From: Kitasatospora xanthocidica
GTDB lineage: Bacteria > Actinomycetota > Actinomycetes > Streptomycetales > Streptomycetaceae
NCBI RefSeq assembly: GCF_014656195.1
Contig: NZ_BNBY01000028.1
Span: forward strand, 41,599-105,598
Length of the DNA: 64,000 nt
Direction of reading: 5' to 3'
Made by a program: the position numbers and the translations under genes. This document shows positions 25,705 to 36,615 of the stretch, piece by piece (the first letter of the stretch is position 1; each line of letters opens with the position of its first letter). Under the pieces are notes generated by a model that saw nothing but the letters and a program-made list of their open reading frames with translations, did not search any database and was not told where the DNA came from.

Positions 25705-28269
25705 GTGCCGGGCAAGAACCTCAGCCGCGACGAAGCCCAGCAGCGGGCCAGCATCCTGGCCGTGGACGGCTACCGGGTCCGGCTCGACGTGACCTCGGCC
25801 CCCGACCCGGCGGCCGCCACGTTCCGCTCCACCACCACGGTCGCCTTCCGCTGCACCCAGCCCGGCGCCGGCACCTTCCTCGACCTGCTCGCCCCCGCCG
25901 TCCGCTCGGTCACCCTCAACGGGCGCGCCCTCGACCCGGCCACCGCCTACGACGGCGCCCGGGTGCACGTGGACGGCCTGGCCGCCGAGAACGAGCTGAC
26001 CATCGAGGCCGACTGCGCCTACAGCCGCACCGGCGAGGGCCTGCACCGCTTCGTCGACCCGGTGGACGGCGAGACCTACCTCTACACCCACTACGAGCCG
26101 GCCGACGCCCGCCGGGTGTTCGCGACCTTCGAACAGCCCGACCTGAAGGCCCCGTTCACCTTCACCGTGACCGCCCCGGCCGCCTGGGACGTCCGGTCCA
26201 ACGCGCCGCACGAGTCCGTCACCGCCGAGGACTCCGCGCGTACCTGGGAGTTCGCGCCGACCAAGCCGATCTCCACCTACCTCACCGCGGTCGTCGCCGG
26301 CCCGTACCACGTCGCCCGCGACCACTACAGCCGCGAGCTCGCCGACGGCACCACCCTGGAGATCCCGCTCTCCGCGATGTGCCGGCGCTCCCTCGCCCCG
26401 TACTTCGACGCGGAGGAGATCCTCGGCGTCACCAAGCTCGGCCTCGACTTCTTCCACGAGGAGTTCGACTACCCGTACCCCTTCGGCAAGTACGACCAGG
26501 CCTTCGTCCCCGAGTACAACATCGGCGCGATGGAGAACCCCGGCTGCGTGACCTTCCGCGAGGAGTTCGTCTTCCGCTCGAAGGTCACCGACGCCGCCTA
26601 CGAGGCCCGGGCCAACGTCATCCTGCACGAGATGGCGCACATGTGGTTCGGCGACCTGGTCACCATGCGCTGGTGGGACGACCTCTGGCTGAAGGAGTCC
26701 TTCGCCGACTTCATGGGCTCCTACGGCCTGATCGGCGCCCGCACCCGCTACTCCTCCGCCTGGGTCACCTTCGCCAACCAGCGCAAGGCCTGGGCGTACC
26801 GGCAGGACCAGTTCCCCACCACGCACCCGATCACCGCGGACATCCGGGACCTCGAGGACGCCAAGCTCAACTTCGACGGCATCACCTACGCCAAGGGCGC
26901 CTCCGTCCTCAAGCAGCTGGTGGCGTACGCCGGTTCGGAGGCCTTCTTCGAGGGCGCCCGCCGCTACTTCAAGCGGCACGCCTTCGGCAACACCGAGCTC
27001 ACCGACCTGCTGGACATCCTGGAGGAGACCAGCGGCCGCGACCTCAAGGCCTGGGCCGCCGCCTGGCTGCAGACCGCCGGCGTGAACTCGCTCACCCCGC
27101 AGGTCACCACCGACGCCGAGGGCCGGATCACCGAGCTCGCCGTGCTGCAGGACGGCGAAGTGCTGCGCCCGCACCGGATCGCGCTCGGCCTGTACGACCG
27201 GGACTCCGACGGCGCCCTGGTGCGCACCGAGCGGATCGAGCTGGACGTCACCGGCGCCCGCACCGTCGTCACCGGGGCGGCCGGCCGCCCCCGCCCGGCG
27301 CTGGTCCTGCTCAACGACGACGACCTGACCTACTGCAAGATCCGCTTCGACCAGGACTCCCTGGAGACCCTGCGCACCGGCCTCGGCGACATCCGCGACG
27401 AGCTGTCCCGCGCCCTGGCCTGGTCCGCCGTCTGGAACCTCACCCGGGACGGCCTGATGCCGGCCCGCGACTACGTCGCCCTGGTGCTGCGCTTCGCCGG
27501 CCAGGAGGGCAACATCGGCGTGCTGCAGTCGCTGCACCTCCAGGCCAAGACCGCCGTCGACCTGTACGCCGACCCGGCCTGGCGCGCCGAGGGCGGCCGA
27601 CTGCTCGCCGACGGCGCCCTGCGCGAGCTGCGCGACGCCGTCCCCGGCAGCGACCACCAGCTGGCCTGGGCCCGCTTCCTCGCCCAGACCGCGGGCGGCG
27701 CCGAGCATCTCGGCCTGGTCCGCGGCCTGCTGGCCGGCAGCGCCCGGATCGACGGCCTGGAGGTCGACCAGGAGCTGCGCTGGTCGCTGTGGCTGGCCCT
27801 GGCCGCCGCCGGGCAGGCCTCCGACGAGGAGCTGGCCGCCGAACTGGCCGCCGACAACACCGCCGGCGGCAAGCGCCAGTACACCCACTGCCTGGCCGCC
27901 CGGCCCACCCCGGAGGCCAAGGCCGCCGCCTGGTCGGCCGTGGTCGACTCGGACGAGCTGCCGAACGCCCTCGTCGAGGCCAACATCGCGGGCTTCGCGG
28001 TGCCCGCCCACCGCGATCTGACCGCCCTCTACGCGGCTCCGTACTTCAAGCTGCTGGAGCGGATCTGGGCCGAGCGGACCATCGAGGTCGCGATGCGGTT
28101 CGTCGCCGGCTTCTTCCCGAGCGCCCACACCGACGAGTCGACCCTGGCCGAGGCCGACGCCTGGCTGGACGGGCACCCGCAGGCCGCGCCGGCGCTGCGC
28201 CGCCTGGTGCTGGAGCGCCGGGACGACCTGGCCCGCGCCCTGCGGGCACAGGCCTGCGACCGGGCCTGA
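25705..28269 (+). CDS. pepN: Aminopeptidase N (M1 family)
   Basis: An 854-residue zinc aminopeptidase. The exopeptidase motif G274-A-M-E-N278 and the zinc site H308-E-M-A-H312 with third ligand E331 (LKESFADFM) are intact. The N-terminal beta domain and C-terminal helical domain (ERAP1-C-like) are full length. It removes N-terminal residues from peptides in the cytoplasm; no signal peptide is present. GTG at 25705 has AAAGGAG at 25691-25697. It converges with the chitinase gene. Confidence 0.96.
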   Translation: MPGKNLSRDEAQQRASILAVDGYRVRLDVTSAPDPAAATFRSTTTVAFRCTQPGAGTFLDLLAPAVRSVTLNGRALDPATAYDGARVHVDGLAAENELTIEADCAYSRTGEGLHRFVDPVDGETYLYTHYEPADARRVFATFEQPDLKAPFTFTVTAPAAWDVRSNAPHESVTAEDSARTWEFAPTKPISTYLTAVVAGPYHVARDHYSRELADGTTLEIPLSAMCRRSLAPYFDAEEILGVTKLGLDFFHEEFDYPYPFGKYDQAFVPEYNIGAMENPGCVTFREEFVFRSKVTDAAYEARANVILHEMAHMWFGDLVTMRWWDDLWLKESFADFMGSYGLIGARTRYSSAWVTFANQRKAWAYRQDQFPTTHPITADIRDLEDAKLNFDGITYAKGASVLKQLVAYAGSEAFFEGARRYFKRHAFGNTELTDLLDILEETSGRDLKAWAAAWLQTAGVNSLTPQVTTDAEGRITELAVLQDGEVLRPHRIALGLYDRDSDGALVRTERIELDVTGARTVVTGAAGRPRPALVLLNDDDLTYCKIRFDQDSLETLRTGLGDIRDELSRALAWSAVWNLTRDGLMPARDYVALVLRFAGQEGNIGVLQSLHLQAKTAVDLYADPAWRAEGGRLLADGALRELRDAVPGSDHQLAWARFLAQTAGGAEHLGLVRGLLAGSARIDGLEVDQELRWSLWLALAAAGQASDEELAAELAADNTAGGKRQYTHCLAARPTPEAKAAAWSAVVDSDELPNALVEANIAGFAVPAHRDLTALYAAPYFKLLERIWAERTIEVAMRFVAGFFPSAHTDESTLAEADAWLDGHPQAAPALRRLVLERRDDLARALRAQACDRA

Positions 28270-28317
28270 CGGTCCTGACGTCCTGACGTCCGGGGGCCCG
28301 CCGTAGGGGCCGCCGGG

Positions 28318-29682
<1,365 letters not shown>

Positions 29683-29712
29683 ACCGGACCCGTTCTCTGA
29701 AGCGGCGTCAAA

Positions 29713-29724
29713 TGGTCTGGACCA
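29713..29724 (-). promoter_or_regulatory. DasR-responsive element (dre) / chitinase box
   Basis: TGGTCTGGACCA is a perfect-arm palindrome one base from the classic streptomycete chitinase repeat TGGTCTAGACCA that is recognised by the GntR regulator DasR. It is 31 nt upstream of the chitinase ATG, where it can cover the promoter. DasR releases when glucosamine-6-phosphate accumulates, giving chitin-dependent induction. Confidence 0.8.
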
Positions 29725-29795
29725 GATGGGACAGAGGTTTAGTCCATCCGCCGTTCACCGCACAAGGGGGCGGGCCGGGTCGGCGCAGCATGCAA

Positions 29796-29835
29796 AAGGG
29801 GGCCGGGCCCGCGGAGTCGCGGGTCCGGCCCCCTT
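29796..29835 (-). terminator. Terminator after acnA
   Basis: Arms AAGGGGGCCGG / CCGGCCCCCTT with inner CCCGCG/CGCGGG, reading into TTTT on the minus strand. It lies 22 nt past the aconitase stop. Confidence 0.88.
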
Positions 29836-29856
29836 CAGGAGCTACTGAACCGGAGT

Positions 29857-32502
<2,646 letters not shown>

Positions 32503-32552
32503 GACTGACTCCTTCTGGGTGCTTCGTGCGATATCCGGCCGCCACGCGGTGG

Positions 32553-32580
32553 TAAGGTCAGCCTTACTTAGGCTTACCTT
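32553..32580 (-). promoter_or_regulatory. Iron-box-like dyad in the acnA leader
   Basis: On the minus strand CTAAGTAAGGCTGACCTTA matches 14 of 19 positions of the DmdR/IdeR iron-box consensus as I recall it. The plus strand also shows an 11-nt inverted repeat, AAGGTCAGCCT / AGGCTTACCTT, with a 5-nt spacer and one mismatch. It is about 50-78 nt upstream of the aconitase start, between the GTG and the twin palindromes. Confidence 0.55.
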
Positions 32581-32612
32581 GCCCGCATCGCCGGTGAGCG
32601 CCTCTCGGCAAG

Positions 32613-32630
32613 TATCTTGATGTCGAGATA
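32613..32630. promoter_or_regulatory. Operator palindrome 1 upstream of acnA
   Basis: TATCTTGATGTCGAGATA: 8-nt arms, one mismatch. Its centre is 34 bp from that of palindrome 2. Together they flank TACGAT (minus strand, 32632-32637), a good -10 hexamer for acnA. Confidence 0.7.
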
Positions 32631-32645
32631 TATCGTAAGGGTGAG

Positions 32646-32665
32646 TTATCTCGATGTCGAGATAA
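32646..32665. promoter_or_regulatory. Operator palindrome 2 upstream of acnA
   Basis: TTATCTCGATGTCGAGATAA: perfect 9-nt arms around TG. The core differs from palindrome 1 at a single base, so one dimeric regulator probably binds both. It also lies only 21 nt from the stop of the next leftward gene. Confidence 0.75.
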
Positions 32666-32685
32666 ACCATAGTGCATGCCGTGGC

Positions 32686-32841
32686 TCACTCGCCGTCCGG
32701 GCCGCGCCGCTTGCGCTCCAGCCTGATCAGCCAGACCGCACCCGCCACCACCGCGGCCGCCATCAGCAGCACCACCACAAGCTCACCACCGGAACCGCCG
32801 GTCGGCGAGGGGGCGATGTCCGCCAGCAGGATCGTCCTCAT
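32686..32841 (-). CDS. Small single-helix membrane protein
   Basis: A 51-residue product starting MRTILLADIAPSPTGG, with one membrane helix (about 20-42, LVVVLLMAAAVVAGAVWLI) and a basic end (RLERKRRGPDGE), so it is probably N-out/C-in. I recognise no family. Its ATG overlaps the stop of the upstream membrane gene by 4 nt (ATGA), so translation is coupled and the two products are likely made together and may form a complex. Confidence 0.7.
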   Translation of the reverse strand: MRTILLADIAPSPTGGSGGELVVVLLMAAAVVAGAVWLIRLERKRRGPDGE

Positions 32842-33914
32842 CTCTTCACCTCCACTCCATCCACGCTCCACTCCGTACCGGACCGCGCGCCGGCGCCGAG
32901 CACCAGCGTCAGCAGCACCGGGAACTCCAGGTACGCGTGGTAGCTCGCCAGCGCCGCGTACAACGACCGGCCCTGCGCGTAGTCCACCGCGAACAGCACC
33001 GCCAGCAGCACCCCGGCCCCCGCGCCCAGCAACCACGCCCGGCCGCCGCGCAGCACCGGCACCCGGGCCTCGAAACGCTCCGCCGCCTCCGGCGCGTACC
33101 GCGGCAGGAACCAGACCCAGACCACGTAGTGCATCGTCTGGAGGAAGGCGAACACCGCCAGGAAGCGCAGCCCCGCCTCCGGCGTCAGCCAGGCCGGCGG
33201 GGTGTACGCGGCGGCCAGCCGGTCCGTCCAGCCGCCCGGGCGCCCCGACAGCGGGCCGTTCAGCAGCCCGTCCAGCAGCCCGCTCAGCAACAACGCCGGC
33301 ACCAGCAGCACCCAGACGCCCTGCAGCGCCAGGAACGCCGCCCGCCCGCGCCGCAGCCGACGCGACCACTCGGCCAGGAACAGCAGCGGCACCACGTTGT
33401 GCAGGTGCGCCAGCGCCACGAAGTGGTACGCCGGGAAGGCCAGCGAGACCGCGCCGGCCGCCGCCAGCAGCACCGCGCTCGCGGTCAGCAGCCACGGCCG
33501 CCCGCGCAGCCCGTACCGGCAGGCCGCCGCCAGCAGGCCGTAAGCGAGCAGGATCTCCGCCGACTGGGACAGCCGGGAGGGCGGCAGCAGCCGGCACAGC
33601 ACGATGCCCGTCACCAGCGCCAGCAGCAGCCGCAGCAGCGGCCCGGCCAGCACGGCGGCGAAACGGCCCGCCACGTAGCGCAGCTCCAGCACGTTGTGCA
33701 GCAGACCGAAGGCGGCCAGGCCCAGCACCGCCAGACCGGTCGGCGCCCGCAGGGCCAGCGCCAGCGCCAGGACGGCCGACAGCGCGAAACCCGCGAACGG
33801 CGCGGCGCCCAGCCGGACGGCCGGGCCCGGCGCCGGCCAGACCGGCCCGGACGCGCCTGCTCCGTCGGCTCCTCCGACCGTCGACGCCGACGCGGGTACC
33901 GCCCCGGTGGTCAT
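32838..33914 (-). CDS. Polytopic membrane protein with conserved-looking intramembrane His/Glu residues, function unknown
   Basis: A 358-residue protein with about nine predicted membrane helices. Polar residues recur inside helices: GLLHNVLELRYVAGR (about 73-87), FVALAHLHNVVPLLFLAEW (about 163-181), FLQTMHYVVWVWFLPR (about 261-276) and SYHAYLEFPVLL near the C-terminus. Repeated HN-E, HxHN and H-x-x-W in helices is how membrane-embedded metal or haem enzymes (for example Brp/Blh-type oxygenases) look, but I cannot place it in a known family. ATG at 33914 has GGGGAGG. It is divergent, by 29 nt, from another small membrane protein gene. Confidence 0.8.
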   Translation of the reverse strand: MTTGAVPASASTVGGADGAGASGPVWPAPGPAVRLGAAPFAGFALSAVLALALALRAPTGLAVLGLAAFGLLHNVLELRYVAGRFAAVLAGPLLRLLLALVTGIVLCRLLPPSRLSQSAEILLAYGLLAAACRYGLRGRPWLLTASAVLLAAAGAVSLAFPAYHFVALAHLHNVVPLLFLAEWSRRLRRGRAAFLALQGVWVLLVPALLLSGLLDGLLNGPLSGRPGGWTDRLAAAYTPPAWLTPEAGLRFLAVFAFLQTMHYVVWVWFLPRYAPEAAERFEARVPVLRGGRAWLLGAGAGVLLAVLFAVDYAQGRSLYAALASYHAYLEFPVLLTLVLGAGARSGTEWSVDGVEVKR

Positions 33915-33943
33915 GCGCCCCTCCCCGTGGCACGATCCCCGCC

Positions 33944-34291
33944 GTGCCCTACGCCCTCGCCCTCGCCCTGACCCTGCTGGTCGAGGTGCCCGTCTACACC
34001 GTCGCGCTCACCCGGGCCGGCGGACTGCGCCCCTCCCGGGCCGCCGGTGCCGCCGTCCTGGTCAACCTGGCGACGCACCCGCTGCTCTGGTGGTCCCTGC
34101 AGCCGTACGCCGCCGGGCCCGCCGCAGCGTACTGGACCGCCTTCGGGCTCGGCGAGGCCGGCGTCTGCCTCGCCGAGGGCGCCCTGCTCGCCCCGCTCAC
34201 CGGACTGGCGCCGCGCACCGCACTCCCCTGGGCCGCCTCCGCCACCGCCAACGCCGCCTCGGTGCTCGCCGGGCTGCTGCTCGGGGGCTGA
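33944..34291 (+). CDS. Small polytopic membrane protein with NLATHPLLWW motif, function unknown
   Basis: A 115-residue protein with four short membrane helices. Conserved-looking polar residues sit within them: LLVEVPVYTVAL, VNLATHPLLWWSL, GLGEAGVCLAEGALL and ATANAASVLAGLL. I recall small membrane proteins with an N-x-x-THP-x-x-W pattern in other bacteria but no assigned role. The GTG at 33944 has no Shine-Dalgarno; CACGAT sits 7 nt upstream, so the message may be leaderless. It is divergent from the His-rich membrane protein, the closest divergent pair in the window, which suggests a shared promoter and role. Confidence 0.75.
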   Translation: MPYALALALTLLVEVPVYTVALTRAGGLRPSRAAGAAVLVNLATHPLLWWSLQPYAAGPAAAYWTAFGLGEAGVCLAEGALLAPLTGLAPRTALPWAASATANAASVLAGLLLGG

Positions 34292-34328
34292 ACCGGCCCC
34301 CCGCCACCCGAACCGGCGGGCCCGGTAC

Positions 34329-34376
34329 GGTGATCGGTGACGTGACCGGTGACGTGCCCGGTCCCGTGACCGGCGG
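34329..34376. repeat. Short GTGACCGG tandem repeat upstream of the PIN gene
   Basis: Four imperfect copies of a GGTGACGTGACC-like unit (GTGATCGGTGACGTGACCGG and on) lie directly before the PIN-domain gene. No antitoxin-sized frame fits here; the GTGs in it are not in frame with the PIN protein. Confidence 0.55.
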
Positions 34377-34389
34377 AGGGGACCTGAAG

Positions 34390-34797
34390 ATGATCGTGGT
34401 GGACGCGTCCGCGCTGATGCTGGCGCTGGCCGACGAGGGCCCGCGCGGGGCCGCCGCCCGGGCCGAACTCGCCGCCGACGGGGAATGGCTGGCGCCCGAG
34501 CACATCACGGTCGAGGTGATGCAGTCGCTGCGCGGCCTCTACCTGGCCAAGGAGCTGACCGCCGAGCGGGTCGCCGAACTCACCGGCGAGCTGGCCGCGG
34601 TGGCGATCCGCAAGGTCGAGGTGGCACCGCTGCTCGGCCGGATCTGGGAACTCAAGGACAACCTGACCCCGGACGACGCCGCGTACGTCGCGGTCGCCGA
34701 GCGGTACGGCGCGCCGCTGGTCACCGCCGACCTGCGGCTGATGCGGGCCAGCGGGCCGCGCTGCGAGATCCGGGGCATCCGGCGCGAGCCGCAGTGA
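34390..34797 (+). CDS. PIN-domain protein, VapC-like ribonuclease without a VapB partner
   Basis: A 135-residue PIN domain with the full acidic set: D5 (MIVVDAS), E42 (ITVEVMQ), D95/D96 (LTPDDAAYV) and D114 (LVTADLRL). These bind Mg2+/Mn2+ and cut RNA, so the active site looks intact. The ATG at 34390 has GGAGGGG upstream. A VapC normally follows an overlapping VapB gene; only 98 nt separate it from the preceding membrane gene and no antitoxin frame exists on either side. It may be a solitary PIN RNase, or be neutralised by an unlinked antitoxin. Confidence 0.85.
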   Translation: MIVVDASALMLALADEGPRGAAARAELAADGEWLAPEHITVEVMQSLRGLYLAKELTAERVAELTGELAAVAIRKVEVAPLLGRIWELKDNLTPDDAAYVAVAERYGAPLVTADLRLMRASGPRCEIRGIRREPQ

Positions 34798-34881
34798 GCG
34801 GCGGCGCGCCCACCGGGGTGTCCCGGGCGGCCCGGCCTCGTTGAGCAGGGCGACCGCCCCCCTGCTCCAGAAGGTCCGCCG

Positions 34882-35415
34882 ATGACCGCTCCGTTCGCCG
34901 CCGCCCTGCTGCCGCTGGCCCTGCTCGCCCCCGCCACCTCGCGGGTCTCCGTCGTCGAGGCCGCCTTCGACCCGGCCACCGCCTTCGTCCCGCCGACCGC
35001 GGTCAGCTACGCGGACGACCTGGTGCCGTACGGCTCGCACGTCCGGGTCGCCACCGACCGCTCGGTGCCCGGGCGGACGGTGCTCACCCTGACGGTGTCC
35101 GGGCTCGCCCCCGACCACGAGTTCCCGGCGCACCTGCACACCGGCAGCTGCGGGGCCGACCCGGCCTCCTCCGGCCCCCACTACCAGCACGTGGTCGACC
35201 CGGTGCAGCCGTCCACCGACCCGGCGTACGCCAACGGGCGCAACGAGCTGCGCCTGGTGCTGCGCACCGACGGGCACGGCAGGGGCACCGCGACGGCGGC
35301 GGTGGACTGGCAGCCGCGCCCGGGCGGGGCACGCTCGCTGGTGCTGCACGCGGGCACGCCGGCCGGCCCGCACGCGGCGGGCGACCGGGTGGGCTGCGTC
35401 AAGCTGGACGGCTGA
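34882..35415 (+). CDS. Secreted Cu/Zn superoxide dismutase-like protein
   Basis: A 177-residue protein with an N-terminal signal segment (PFAAALLPLALLAPATS). Copper-site histidines of the SodC fold are visible in FPAHLHTGSCG (HxH), SGPHYQHVVDP and SLVLHAGTPAG, and the two cysteines TGSCGAD and GDRVGCVKL could form the usual disulphide. The electrostatic and zinc loops are short and the normal zinc Asp is not obvious, so it may be a copper-only or non-enzymatic family member. ATG at 34882. It follows the PIN gene by 84 nt in the same direction. Confidence 0.75.
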   Translation: MTAPFAAALLPLALLAPATSRVSVVEAAFDPATAFVPPTAVSYADDLVPYGSHVRVATDRSVPGRTVLTLTVSGLAPDHEFPAHLHTGSCGADPASSGPHYQHVVDPVQPSTDPAYANGRNELRLVLRTDGHGRGTATAAVDWQPRPGGARSLVLHAGTPAGPHAAGDRVGCVKLDG

Positions 35416-35470
35416 CCGGGGGCTCCTCAGGCTGCCCCTCGGCTCGTCAGGCCGTTCCTCGGGCGGCTGC

Positions 35471-36472
35471 TCAGGAGCCGAGGGTGGCGACCAGGACCGC
35501 CTTGATGGTGTGCAGCCGGTTCTCGGCCTGGTCGAAGACGATGGAGTGCGGCGACTCGAACAGCTCGTCGGTGCACTCCAGCTCGGTCATGCCGGTGGCC
35601 TCGAACATCTGCCGCCCGACCACCGTGCCCAGGTCGTGGAAGGCGGGCAGGCAGTGCAGGAACTTCACGGCCGGATTGCCGGTGGCCCGGACGGTGTCCA
35701 TGGAGACCTGGTAGGGCTTGAGCAGCTCGATCCGCTCGGCCCAGACCTCCTTGGGCTCGCCCATCGAGACCCAGACGTCGGTGTAGAGGAAGTCGGCGCC
35801 GGCCACGCCCTCGGCCACGTCCTCGGTCAGCGTGATCCGGGCGCCGGTCGACTCGGCCAGGGCCCGCGCCGACTTCTGCACGTCCTCGGTCGGCCAGAGG
35901 GCGCGCGGGGCGACGATCCGGATGTCCATGCCGAGCAGGGCCCCGGTGACCAGCAGTGAGTTGCCCATGTTGGAGCGGGCGTCGCCGAGGTAGGCGAGGG
36001 CGACGTCGGTGAGCGGCTTGACGGTGTGCTCGGTGACGGTGAGCACGTCGGCCAGCATCTGGGTCGGGTGCCACTCGTCGGTGAGGCCGTTCCAGACCGG
36101 GACACCGGCGTGCTCGGCGAGCTCCTCGACGACCTCCTGGCCGTGACCGCGGTACTCGATCCCGTCGAACATCCGGCCGAGCACCCGGGCGGTGTCCTTG
36201 ATGGACTCCTTGTGGCCGATCTGCGAGGCCGCCGGGTCCAGGTACGTGGTGGTGGCACCCTGGTCGTGGGCGGCCACCTCGAAGGCGCAGCGGGTGCGGG
36301 TCGAGGTCTTCTCGAAGATCAGCGCGATGTTCTTGCCCCGCAGCCTGGGCTGCTCGGTGCCCGCGTACTTCGCCGCCTTGAGCCCGGCGGCGAGGTCCAC
36401 CAGGAAGCGGAACTCCTGGGGCGTGAAGTCGAGCTCCTTGAGGAAGTGCCTGTTCCGGAGGTTGAAGGCCAT
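35471..36472 (-). CDS. argF: Ornithine carbamoyltransferase
   Basis: A 333-residue enzyme joining carbamoyl phosphate and ornithine to give citrulline. The carbamoyl-phosphate motif FEKTSTRTRCAFE, the ornithine-binding DVWVSMGE, NGLTDEWHPTQMLAD and the catalytic HCLPAFHD are complete. The sequence is of the longer E. coli ArgF/ArcB type, unlike the roughly 308-residue ArgF normal in actinomycete arg operons, so it could serve a catabolic role (ArcB) or be a second copy. No other arg or arc gene adjoins. ATG at 36472. The promoter DNA is notably AT-rich. Confidence 0.93.
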   Translation of the reverse strand: MAFNLRNRHFLKELDFTPQEFRFLVDLAAGLKAAKYAGTEQPRLRGKNIALIFEKTSTRTRCAFEVAAHDQGATTTYLDPAASQIGHKESIKDTARVLGRMFDGIEYRGHGQEVVEELAEHAGVPVWNGLTDEWHPTQMLADVLTVTEHTVKPLTDVALAYLGDARSNMGNSLLVTGALLGMDIRIVAPRALWPTEDVQKSARALAESTGARITLTEDVAEGVAGADFLYTDVWVSMGEPKEVWAERIELLKPYQVSMDTVRATGNPAVKFLHCLPAFHDLGTVVGRQMFEATGMTELECTDELFESPHSIVFDQAENRLHTIKAVLVATLGS

Positions 36473-36513
36473 ACCGGGCTCCTGGGGTGACGGGACGAGG
36501 GGGAAGGCTGGCA

Positions 36514-36544
36514 AGTGTATACGATACTTGGAATTTCTATACAG
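36514..36544 (-). promoter_or_regulatory. AT-rich dyads in the argF promoter
   Basis: AAGTGTATACGATACTT and the distant pair TGTATA (36517-36522) / TATACA (36539-36544) make an AT-rich island in very GC-rich DNA, 42-72 nt upstream of the start. It could be an arginine-repressor or GntR-type operator; the pattern is not close enough to the ARG box to name. Confidence 0.45.
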
Positions 36545-36557
36545 ACATGGGGATGAG

Positions 36558-36590
36558 AGAGGGGAGTCCCGTCGGACGGGACTCCCCTCT
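36558..36590 (-). terminator. Terminator after pnkp
   Basis: Fourteen-nt perfect arms AGAGGGGAGTCCCG / CGGGACTCCCCTCT with loop TCGGA, 26 nt past the pnkp stop. It separates the RNA repair operon from argF. Confidence 0.88.
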
Positions 36591-36615
36591 GCCCGGTTCC
36601 GCAGGCTCCGCGCCG

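Noticed and set aside
25474..28176. 900-codon leftward open frame opposite pepN
   Set aside because: Shadow of pepN, whose catalytic motifs and codon bias are clear on the other strand.
34292..34389. VapB antitoxin upstream of the PIN gene
   Set aside because: Only 98 nt, filled with GTGACCGG repeats; no in-frame coding start that gives a plausible antitoxin.
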